From contig JAFEEL010000033.1 in NCBI GenBank assembly GCA_018241125.1, positions 124,001 through 188,000 on the forward strand: DNA of 64,000 nucleotides, in the 5' to 3' direction. The notes under the pieces were generated by a model. It was not told the origin of the DNA. It saw only the letters and a list, made by a program, of their open reading frames with translations, and searched no databases. Shown piece after piece: positions 22,587 through 29,476 of the stretch (position 1 is the first letter of the stretch; the number at the start of each line of letters is the position of its first letter). The translations under genes and the position numbers were made by a program. This DNA comes from Pseudomonadota bacterium (GTDB taxonomy: Bacteria > Pseudomonadota > Gammaproteobacteria > Xanthomonadales > Xanthomonadaceae).

Positions 22587-22801
22587 ACGAAAAATTGCGT
22601 GCGATCGTCGCAGCGACGCTTGAACTCGATCCATCACAGGTGACGGCGCAAACTAGCGTCGAGAACCAGCCCAAGTGGGATTCGTTGCGCCACATGAACC
22701 TGATCTTCGCGATTGAAGACGGATTCGATGTGCGCTTTGCCGACGAGCAGCTCCCGCAGTTGACCAGCGTAGCGGCGTTCGAGCGCGCGCTGAACCTGTA
22801 A
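22583..22801 (+). CDS. acyl carrier protein
   Basis: A 72-residue carrier protein with the phosphopantetheine site WDSLRHM; S34 is the modified residue. Acidic helix II residues follow. It overlaps the FkbH-like gene and ends the plus-strand operon, 37 bases before the end of the convergent flippase-like gene. It is most likely the dedicated carrier for the unit made by the FkbH-like enzyme rather than the fatty acid ACP. Confidence 0.88.
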   Translation: MNEKLRAIVAATLELDPSQVTAQTSVENQPKWDSLRHMNLIFAIEDGFDVRFADEQLPQLTSVAAFERALNL

Positions 22802-22838
22802 TTTGATCGTTGCCGCAGCCGCCCCGCTTTGGGAATTT

Positions 22839-23762
22839 CTATTTCCCTCGCTGTAGCCGCGCGCCGCGCCAAAGCATCGAACCGACGAGCACGCTTGCCA
22901 CATCCACCAACAGTTGCCAGCAGCGCGCGAGCAACGCGATCGAGATCAGTAATGCTGCCGGTACGTCCGGGGCCAGCAGCGCTCCGAAACCGGCGACGGC
23001 CGCTTCGCGGATGCCCAGCCCGGCCGGAACTGGCAGGGCCAGCAAACTGGCCGCAATTCCCAGCCAAAGGCTGGCCAGCAAGTGTGCCAGTTGCAGTGGC
23101 GAAAGCGTGGTGTGCGCGGCGATCAACAAGAACCACGATGCCGCGAAGTTCACCGCCAACGAGGCGGCGGTCAGCCCGAACAGCCAGAGCGAGCGCACAG
23201 GCACGGAGGTCGCCTCATCGTGCGGTGTGCGCAGCCACTTGCGCAAGCGTGGCAGTATCCTGAGCAACAGTTTCGCGCTGGGCAAGCGCACAAACGCCCA
23301 GCCGATCGCCAATGCAGCGACCGCAGCCAGCAGCGCGAGCGGTGGACGCGACGCGAGCAGGCACGCCACACCCAAACCGGTGGCGTGCAACACGGCGACC
23401 AGGCTCAGTTCGATGTTGGCGACACCGACCGAGGTTACGCTCGATTGCCCGGCGAGCGCGATCGATTGCATTGCCGCCTGCCACAACTTGCCCGGCAGAT
23501 ACTTGCCTGGCTGGGACATCATGAAGGCGGCGACGTGTCGGCGCCGATGGGAGTGGCCGGTGTACTTGCACAAGATGGCATCGAACAGCAACCCATAAAC
23601 GACATTGAGGCACACGCCGGCGACGACGGAAGCGGCGAACCAGTACGGTGATACTGCGCGCAGCACGCGCAGCAGTTCCGTGCGCGAATGCCATGCCAAC
23701 AGGGCCAACACGACGCCGCCTGCAAGGGCAAGCGCGGCGAAGCGCCAAGCGGGTTGCTTCAC
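22839..23762 (-). CDS. flippase-like / LPG-synthase-type membrane protein
   Basis: The 307-residue product has about eight hydrophobic segments and resembles the UPF0104 family of membrane proteins related to the flippase part of lysylphosphatidylglycerol synthase. The segment SQPGKYLPGKLWQ, rich in Pro and Gly, and the later LPVPAGLGIREA are characteristic. In polysaccharide clusters such proteins are thought to move lipid-linked glycans. The GTG at 23762 overlaps the aminotransferase stop (GTGA), which favours it over the longer open frame. Confidence 0.72.
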   Translation of the reverse strand: MKQPAWRFAALALAGGVVLALLAWHSRTELLRVLRAVSPYWFAASVVAGVCLNVVYGLLFDAILCKYTGHSHRRRHVAAFMMSQPGKYLPGKLWQAAMQSIALAGQSSVTSVGVANIELSLVAVLHATGLGVACLLASRPPLALLAAVAALAIGWAFVRLPSAKLLLRILPRLRKWLRTPHDEATSVPVRSLWLFGLTAASLAVNFAASWFLLIAAHTTLSPLQLAHLLASLWLGIAASLLALPVPAGLGIREAAVAGFGALLAPDVPAALLISIALLARCWQLLVDVASVLVGSMLWRGARLQRGK

Positions 23763-24958
23763 GTTTTCCTGCCGGCGAAGGCTGAAGGGCGAATAACAGC
23801 ACGCACGGCGTCCATGACGCGAGCAACCTCGTCGTCGGTCAGCTTGGGCGACAACGGCAGACTCACAGTCTGTCTGCCGATACGCATGGCGTTGGGCCAT
23901 TGCTCGGGGTGCCAGCCGTAGCGTTGCTGGTAGAACGGATGCTCAGGCACGGCGAGGTAGTGCACGCCGACGCCGATCCGCTGGGCGTTCATCGCGTCGA
24001 GGAAGTCGTCACGCGAGAGACCGCAGCGGGTCTCGTCGATCATCACGGTGAACAAGTGATGGGCGTGCCGCGTGTCCGGCGCGGGCGCGGCAGGCAATCC
24101 GATCGGCAGGTCGGAGAACGCCTGCATGTAGTGGTTCCACACGGCATGCCGACGCTGCCAGTTGCGCTCGACACGTGCGAGCTGATGGATGCCGATGGCG
24201 GCTTGCAAGTCCATCATGTTGTATTTGAAACCGGCTTCAACCACTTGATAGTGCTTGTAGCCCGCATCGCCGAAGCGATGCCAAGCGTCCTTGCTCATGC
24301 CGTGCAGAGCCAGCACCTTGGCGCGCGCGATCGACGCCTCGTCGCGACCTACGATCATCCCGCCCTCGCCAGTAACCACGTTCTTGGTCGCGTAGAAACT
24401 GAAGCAGCCGAAGTCGCCGAAGGTGCCCGCCTTGCGCCCACGCCACTCGGTTTCGATGGCGTGTGCGCAGTCCTCGATCACCATCAGGCCATGTTTGTCC
24501 GCGATCGCCATGATCGCGTCCATCTCACAGGGTCGTCCGGCGAAGTGCACCGGCAGGATCGCACGCGTTCGCGGGGTGATCGCCGCCTCGATCGCGGCAG
24601 GGTCGATGCACTGGCTGACCGTGTCGATGTCGGCCAGCACTGGCGTCAGCCCAGCGTGGACGATCGCGTTGACCGAGGCGCAGAACGTCATCGGCGTGGT
24701 GATGACTTCGCTGCCCGGTTCCAGCTTGGCAGCGACCATGCTGACGTGCAGCGCGGCGGTGCACGAGTTGACCGCCGCCACTTGCGATGCTTGCAACCTC
24801 TGATAGGCGGCGAAATCCTGCTCGAAGCGCGCCACGCGCGGCCCGGTGCCGAGCCAGGCAGATTCCATGCAAGACACGACCTCGTCGATCTCGGCCCGCT
24901 CGATCAGCGGCGAGCCGAAGATCAAGAAGGGCAGCGACGGACTTTGCGCATTGGCCAT
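23759..24958 (-). CDS. DegT/DnrJ/EryC1/StrS aminotransferase
   Basis: PLP-dependent sugar aminotransferase that puts an amino group on a nucleotide-linked keto-sugar. The 399-residue product has D163 in VIEDCAHA (pyridine nitrogen contact) and the Schiff-base lysine K192 in FYATKNVVTGEGG. Length is normal for the family. It follows the GT2 gene by 21 bases and is coupled to the flippase-like gene. Its presence implies that the glycan contains an amino sugar, but the epimerases or dehydratases needed for the precursor are not in the window. Confidence 0.92.
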   Translation of the reverse strand: MANAQSPSLPFLIFGSPLIERAEIDEVVSCMESAWLGTGPRVARFEQDFAAYQRLQASQVAAVNSCTAALHVSMVAAKLEPGSEVITTPMTFCASVNAIVHAGLTPVLADIDTVSQCIDPAAIEAAITPRTRAILPVHFAGRPCEMDAIMAIADKHGLMVIEDCAHAIETEWRGRKAGTFGDFGCFSFYATKNVVTGEGGMIVGRDEASIARAKVLALHGMSKDAWHRFGDAGYKHYQVVEAGFKYNMMDLQAAIGIHQLARVERNWQRRHAVWNHYMQAFSDLPIGLPAAPAPDTRHAHHLFTVMIDETRCGLSRDDFLDAMNAQRIGVGVHYLAVPEHPFYQQRYGWHPEQWPNAMRIGRQTVSLPLSPKLTDDEVARVMDAVRAVIRPSAFAGRKT

Positions 24959-24979
24959 TGAACGGATCCGAAGGGACGA

Positions 24980-25951
24980 TCAGGGTGAAGTGGCAGATTT
25001 GCGGCGCTGTCCCATGTCCAGCTCGAGCTTGCGGAGCCGCCAGTCGATTCGTTCAAGTATGCGCCGGTTGGTGGACATCAGATCGGCGAGAAAGCCCAGC
25101 ATGAGCAGCAGGAAGCCGATCGTCATGCTCAATGCAGTGAAGATCACCGACTGTACGTGTCCGTTGCCCTCCCCGCCAAAAAAATAGACGAGGAACCGCA
25201 CCCCCGACGCGAAACCGGCGCCCACGAACACCACGCCCAGCACCCAGAACAACAACATCGGCCGGTAGGTCGCAAAAATTCGCACGATGGTGGCCAGTGA
25301 GCGCACCACGTAGTTGCCAGAGCTTTTCACCAGCCGTGAGGGTCGCAGGTCGGGGTTGGTGCGCACCGGCACCGACAGCACGCGGATGTTGCTACGTCCG
25401 GCCTGAATGATGGTTTCCAAGGTGTAGGTATAGGAATTGAATACGTTCAGGCGCAGCGCCACGTCGCGTGTCATGGCGCGAAAGCCGCTGGGCGCATCGG
25501 CTACGTCGGTGTGCGAGGCGACGCGCACGACCCGACTTCCGAGCCTTTGCAGGCGACGCTTGAGCCAGGAAAAGTGCCGAGTGGTTTCGATCGGGCGGGC
25601 GCCGATCACGAACTCTGCCTGGCCGTCGATGATGGGCGCGACCAACGCCGCGATGTCACGCGCGTCGTACTGGTTGTCGGCGTCGGTATTGACGATGATG
25701 TCCGCGCCCAGTCGAGTTGCCGCATCCAGCCCGGTCATGAAGGCGGCAGCCAAACCACGATTCGTGGCATGCCGGACGACATGATCCACGCCCAAGCGCT
25801 GCGCCACGGCGGCCGTTTCGTCGTGCGAGCCGTCGTCGATCACCAGCCACTCCACGCGGGTGCAACCGGGGACGGATCGAGGCAATGCGGCCAGCGTTAC
25901 CGGAAGCGCCTCGGCTTCGTTGTAACAGGGAATCTGGATGATGAGGTTCAC
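24980..25951 (-). CDS. GT2 glycosyltransferase, dolichyl-phosphate-mannose-synthase-like
   Basis: The 323-residue product has a GT-A domain with WLVIDDGSHD and the metal-binding motif NTDADNQY, followed by two predicted C-terminal membrane segments at about 230-260 and 265-300. Enzymes of this type charge a polyprenyl phosphate with a single sugar, which a GT-C enzyme then uses in the periplasm. The gene overlaps the upstream GT-C-like gene by 4 bases, so the pair is probably a donor-maker and a user. Confidence 0.85.
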   Translation of the reverse strand: MNLIIQIPCYNEAEALPVTLAALPRSVPGCTRVEWLVIDDGSHDETAAVAQRLGVDHVVRHATNRGLAAAFMTGLDAATRLGADIIVNTDADNQYDARDIAALVAPIIDGQAEFVIGARPIETTRHFSWLKRRLQRLGSRVVRVASHTDVADAPSGFRAMTRDVALRLNVFNSYTYTLETIIQAGRSNIRVLSVPVRTNPDLRPSRLVKSSGNYVVRSLATIVRIFATYRPMLLFWVLGVVFVGAGFASGVRFLVYFFGGEGNGHVQSVIFTALSMTIGFLLLMLGFLADLMSTNRRILERIDWRLRKLELDMGQRRKSATSP

Positions 25952-27999
25952 GGTGACGGACTCATGGCGGGACTCGGATCGGTGCCGGGCGGTTCCGGGG
26001 CCAGCTTGCTCTTGGCGATTGCTTGTCCGAGCAAGGATTCGAGTGTGCTGATAGTGTCATCGAGTGAACCCCAACGGTTGAATTTTCCCAGCAATTCGAT
26101 TTGGTGGCGAGCCTCGCCAAAGCGGCCAATCGCGATCAAGGCTTTCACCAGATTTGCTCGATAAGTCGGGGAGTTCGGAAACCGGGTGACGATATCGTCC
26201 GACAAGTGGATCGCCAAAGCAGGGTCATGCAGAACATCAAAGGCGAACTCTGCGTAGGCCGACATGATGTCGGGATTGTCGCCCGAAGCCGGGAGGGCGG
26301 CCAAAAAGACATCCAGCATTTGCGCGGGCTGAAACAGACAGTCGTCATGACGCATGCAGCGCGGCAGGAAGACGATGGCCTGGATGTCCGTTTGCGACGG
26401 CGGCCCGGCCTTGAGCTTGCGTACGATTTCGCTCCACCAACGCGGATCGACCGGCTGGTGCGTGCGTCCAGCAATAAAAATCAGCGCCTGCGCAGGTGCC
26501 AAGCCGCTATCGTTACGGTACACGCTGCGATTCAGGATTGACTTGGCGCGATCAAGCAAGGGCGAACGCACGTCATCGCCAGCCGAGGCGATCAGAGACT
26601 GCGCCAGTGCGTATTGCGCACGCATGGAGTCCGGTCGCTTGCTGGCTTCCGCATACGCCAGACGTAACGGATTCGACCATTCGCACGATCGTGCGAAGGT
26701 GGTCGTACTGAAGAAGGCCAGTGCGATGACTGCCGCGAGCGTCGGAATCGGTGCCTTCACTGGGCGAGCCTGATAGCCCAGCACAGACGCAACGGCCAAC
26801 AGCAATCCAATCGATGGAAAATAATTGCGGTGCTCGAACACCAGCTCCAGCGGGATGATGGTGGCCGTCATCGCGTGGCCAGCGAAAAACCACAACATGC
26901 CGAGGCAAAACAGTGGTCGGCGGTTTCGCTGCCATACGGCGAGCGCGAGCAGGCCAACCAGAAAGGCGATGGCCGCCAGCGTGCTTGGTGGCGACAGCAA
27001 CCCATGCGAGATCGCAAGGTCGTCGTGATAAAACGTGAGTTGCCGCAAGGTGGGCAGCAACGTCCAATCGATGTAGGCCACGAGCACGCGTGGCTCGGTG
27101 AGCAGGCGTTGCCCAATCGTGAATGTACGAAAGTGGTCTGCCGCCGCGAAAATCCAGCGCGACAACCACAACGTTCCGACGATCATCGGTACGAGCAGGA
27201 ACACGGTGTGAGTGAAAATTGCAGGCTTGCTCCAGCGCCCGTCCTGATTGCGGAATCCAGTCAAGGCGAACTCGATGCAGGCGGTGAATAGCGGCAATAG
27301 TGCGGCGGACTCTTTCGCGGTCAGGCCGATCAAGGTAAAGGTGAGGACGATCCCCCAGCCGGCATGCGGTGCCACCCCGGTGGCGTAATTGCGACGTCGC
27401 CAGCGCAGATAGAAGTAGATCCCGGCCAGCACGAATACCGTGGCCAGCGCCTCGATGCGCTGCGAGATGTAGGCGACGCCGGTCAAGTTGATCGGCGCAA
27501 GCAGCCAAAGGCCAGCGATTGCAAGCGCAAAGCCATCGATGCTCAGGGTCAGAGGTGGCTGCCCGCGCGTCGTGCGAATCTCGTGGTGCAAGCGTAGAAG
27601 TTGCCGCAGCAACAGGAACAACAGCCCGCCGTTGAGCAGGTGGATGGCGATGTTGGTGACCTTGAACCACCACGGATCAGGGCCGGTAAAAAAATAGTTG
27701 GCCGCAAAGCTGAGCATGCTCAACCCTCGGAATTGCTTGGCCCCTACCTGTGAGAACGCTGCACGCGCCCAATCGCTGGGATGCAAGGTGGTCACCTGCA
27801 TCGCCGGATTCTGGATGTAATAGCTATCGTCGAACAGGTAGCCGCCGGAGAGGCTTGGCCAATACACCAGCGCGGTCAGTGCCAGCAGCAATGACAGCAA
27901 TGCCGGCGCGCCCGGCTTCCACGCTTCGGGAGATGCGAGTGCTGCCCGCGGCGGAGCGGTCGGCGTCATGGGAATGCGGGCAGTCAGTCGTGACTGCAT
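25948..27999 (-). CDS. TMTC/GT-C-like multi-spanning membrane protein with TPR-like tail
   Basis: The 683-residue product has about ten membrane segments in its first ~420 residues and a soluble alpha-helical, TPR-like C-terminus. The first periplasmic loop has GYLFDDSYYIQNP, the acidic FDD motif seen in TMTC-type and other GT-C glycosyltransferases. Such enzymes move a sugar from a polyprenyl-phosphate carrier to a protein or glycan. The gene is the first of the minus-strand arm and lies beside the pilins, so pilin glycosylation is a reasonable but untested role. An in-frame TTG at 28026 and an ATG at 27969 are alternative starts. Confidence 0.72.
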   Translation of the reverse strand: MQSRLTARIPMTPTAPPRAALASPEAWKPGAPALLSLLLALTALVYWPSLSGGYLFDDSYYIQNPAMQVTTLHPSDWARAAFSQVGAKQFRGLSMLSFAANYFFTGPDPWWFKVTNIAIHLLNGGLLFLLLRQLLRLHHEIRTTRGQPPLTLSIDGFALAIAGLWLLAPINLTGVAYISQRIEALATVFVLAGIYFYLRWRRRNYATGVAPHAGWGIVLTFTLIGLTAKESAALLPLFTACIEFALTGFRNQDGRWSKPAIFTHTVFLLVPMIVGTLWLSRWIFAAADHFRTFTIGQRLLTEPRVLVAYIDWTLLPTLRQLTFYHDDLAISHGLLSPPSTLAAIAFLVGLLALAVWQRNRRPLFCLGMLWFFAGHAMTATIIPLELVFEHRNYFPSIGLLLAVASVLGYQARPVKAPIPTLAAVIALAFFSTTTFARSCEWSNPLRLAYAEASKRPDSMRAQYALAQSLIASAGDDVRSPLLDRAKSILNRSVYRNDSGLAPAQALIFIAGRTHQPVDPRWWSEIVRKLKAGPPSQTDIQAIVFLPRCMRHDDCLFQPAQMLDVFLAALPASGDNPDIMSAYAEFAFDVLHDPALAIHLSDDIVTRFPNSPTYRANLVKALIAIGRFGEARHQIELLGKFNRWGSLDDTISTLESLLGQAIAKSKLAPEPPGTDPSPAMSPSP

Positions 28000-28072
28000 G
28001 GTGACAGTCGAGGCGCCGGCCCTCAAGGGATCGTGGCCAGGATCGGTGGCATGGCAAGGCTGCAGAAATGAA

Positions 28073-28096
28073 GAGGGCCGCCTTGCGGCGGCCCTC
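28073..28096 (-). terminator. pilA1 terminator
   Basis: A perfect 10-bp stem GAGGGCCGCC / GGCGGCCCTC with a 4-base loop, followed on the minus strand by TTCATTTC, lies 41 bases after the pilA1 stop and before the TMTC-like gene on the same strand. Confidence 0.8.
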
Positions 28097-28136
28097 GGTG
28101 CAACGGTTGAGTGATATCAACCGAAGCGGCCATCCA

Positions 28137-28601
28137 TTACGGACGGCAGATCGACGGACGGTACTTCGGGTTCACGTTCGAACCGGCGGCCGTGGTGCAG
28201 GCCCACGTGGTGGAACCGGCAGCGCCGGTGGCCTTGAACACCAGAACCTTGGTGGCGACCAGCGCATTGGCCTGGTTGCCGTAGGTGACGGTGATGGTGC
28301 CGGTGGCGCCCACGCCCGAGCCAGCAGCGCCGCCGACCGTGACTTTGGTCACGTAGTTGCCGTTGATGCTGGTGTCGGTGGCAACGCCAGCCGAGACGTT
28401 GGTGCCCGGGAAGCGACCCTTGTTCGAGTAGAACTCGGCCAAGGCGGTCTTGCTGCCTTCGGCCAAGCTGGAGCCTTCCGAAACCTGCGAGCGGATCACG
28501 TAATCCTGGTAGGCCGGGATGGCGATGGCCGCCAAGATGGCGATGATCGCGACCACGATCATCAGTTCGATCAGGGTGAAGCCTTGCTGGAGCTTGTTCA
28601 T
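28137..28601 (-). CDS. pilA: type IV pilin PilA (copy 1)
   Basis: Major-pilin-type subunit of 154 residues. A short basic leader MNKLQQG precedes the cleavage site before [10 protein letters not shown]; Glu5 of the mature protein is present. The hydrophobic alpha-1 helix runs to about residue 33. Two cysteines near the C-terminus (ACTTA and SICRP) would form the D-loop disulfide. An open frame of 20 more codons upstream has no leader character and is rejected. The gene has its own sigma-54 promoter at 28711-28725 and terminator. It differs from the second copy mostly after residue 45. Confidence 0.95.
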   Translation of the reverse strand: MNKLQQGFTLIELMIVVAIIAILAAIAIPAYQDYVIRSQVSEGSSLAEGSKTALAEFYSNKGRFPGTNVSAGVATDTSINGNYVTKVTVGGAAGSGVGATGTITVTYGNQANALVATKVLVFKATGAAGSTTWACTTAAGSNVNPKYRPSICRP

Positions 28602-28710
28602 GACAATTCCTTTGGGTGGTGGGTTAGCTAACCTTGCCTGCATTCCGGGCGGTTTCAACACCTCGTCCGTGGGCCTGAACCGACCCGCAAATGCCTGCGA
28701 GGGACATCAA

Positions 28711-28725
28711 GCAATTGCCGTGCCA
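28711..28725 (-). promoter_or_regulatory. sigma-54 promoter of pilA1
   Basis: On the minus strand this reads TGGCAC-GGCAA-TTGC, an essentially perfect -24/-12 element. It gives a leader of about 100 bases before the pilA1 ATG. The sigma-54 activator gene pilR is in the same window. The rest of the 229-base space (28602-28830) shows no gene. Confidence 0.9.
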
Positions 28726-28811
28726 ACATCTGGACTGTGAGCAACTGCACGGTTATCGCCCCTTCAGGATGGCCGGTTTGTGGTAGATCGTCAACGAAAG
28801 ATTGCTTGGGT

Positions 28812-28834
28812 CAAAAAGTGACGCAAAACGTCAC
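28812..28834 (-). terminator. pilA2 intrinsic terminator overlapping the stop codon
   Basis: On the minus strand GTGACG-TTTTG-CGTCAC is followed by TTTTTGA. The first arm overlaps the TGA of pilA2, so termination is immediately after the gene. It separates pilA2 from pilA1. Confidence 0.8.
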
Positions 28835-29295
28835 CGACAAATAGTCGGCAAATACTTTGGCGCCAGCGTGTTGAGCGGGGTCTTGCATGACCATGTCATG
28901 GAACCGGCCCCCGCAGTGGGCCACATCACAAGGGTGCGGCCATTGATGGCGGCATTGGCCTGCTGGGGTGCTGCACTGGAAAAAGTGACTTTGATGAAAC
29001 CCAGCCCTCCTGCGAGCGCGCCCACATCCACCCGACTCACATAATTGCCATAGAGACTGGTTGGGGTCGGAAGAAATACCGACGATTCGCTGGAAGGCAA
29101 GCGTCCGGTGCTCGTGTAAAAATCATAGATGGCCGTCTTTGCTCCGGCCACGCTGGTCATGTTGAATCCTTCGGTGACTTGTGAGCGGATCACGTAGTCC
29201 TGATAGGCGGGGATGGCGATCGCGGCGAGGATGGCGATGATCGCCACGACGATCATCAACTCGATCAGGGTGAAGCCGCGGTTGCGGGCACGCAT
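28831..29295 (-). CDS. pilA: type IV pilin PilA (copy 2)
   Basis: A second 154-residue pilin. The leader MRARNRG is cut before [10 protein letters not shown], and the first ~45 residues are almost the same as in copy 1. The rest differs: it has SSVFLPTP and [12 protein letters not shown] segments and two C-terminal cysteines (SCKTP, TICR). The ribosome site GGAG lies 8 bases upstream. A sigma-54 element only 29 bases before the start gives a very short leader, unlike copy 1, so the two genes probably differ in expression level. Confidence 0.95.
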   Translation of the reverse strand: MRARNRGFTLIELMIVVAIIAILAAIAIPAYQDYVIRSQVTEGFNMTSVAGAKTAIYDFYTSTGRLPSSESSVFLPTPTSLYGNYVSRVDVGALAGGLGFIKVTFSSAAPQQANAAINGRTLVMWPTAGAGSMTWSCKTPLNTLAPKYLPTICR

Positions 29296-29323
29296 GGTGA
29301 GGCTCCGGTATCAACAGGATTCA

Positions 29324-29339
29324 TGCAAGGTTCGTGCCT
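29324..29339 (-). promoter_or_regulatory. sigma-54 promoter of pilA2
   Basis: On the minus strand this reads AGGCAC-GAACC-TTGCA, matching the GGCAC-N5-TTGCA core. The -12 GC lies about 30 bases from the pilA2 ATG, so the transcript leader would be about 17 bases. Confidence 0.85.
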
Positions 29340-29476
29340 TGATCTTGTTCGTGAAGCCGGTCGCGATTTTCGAGACGTTCCAAGAGGCCCGCGTCGGCGA
29401 CCGCCATGCAAGCGTTCGGGGCCGGACGCGGCTCGTGTAAGCTGCCGACCGGCTCCAGGCACTCAAGGGGATCGTC

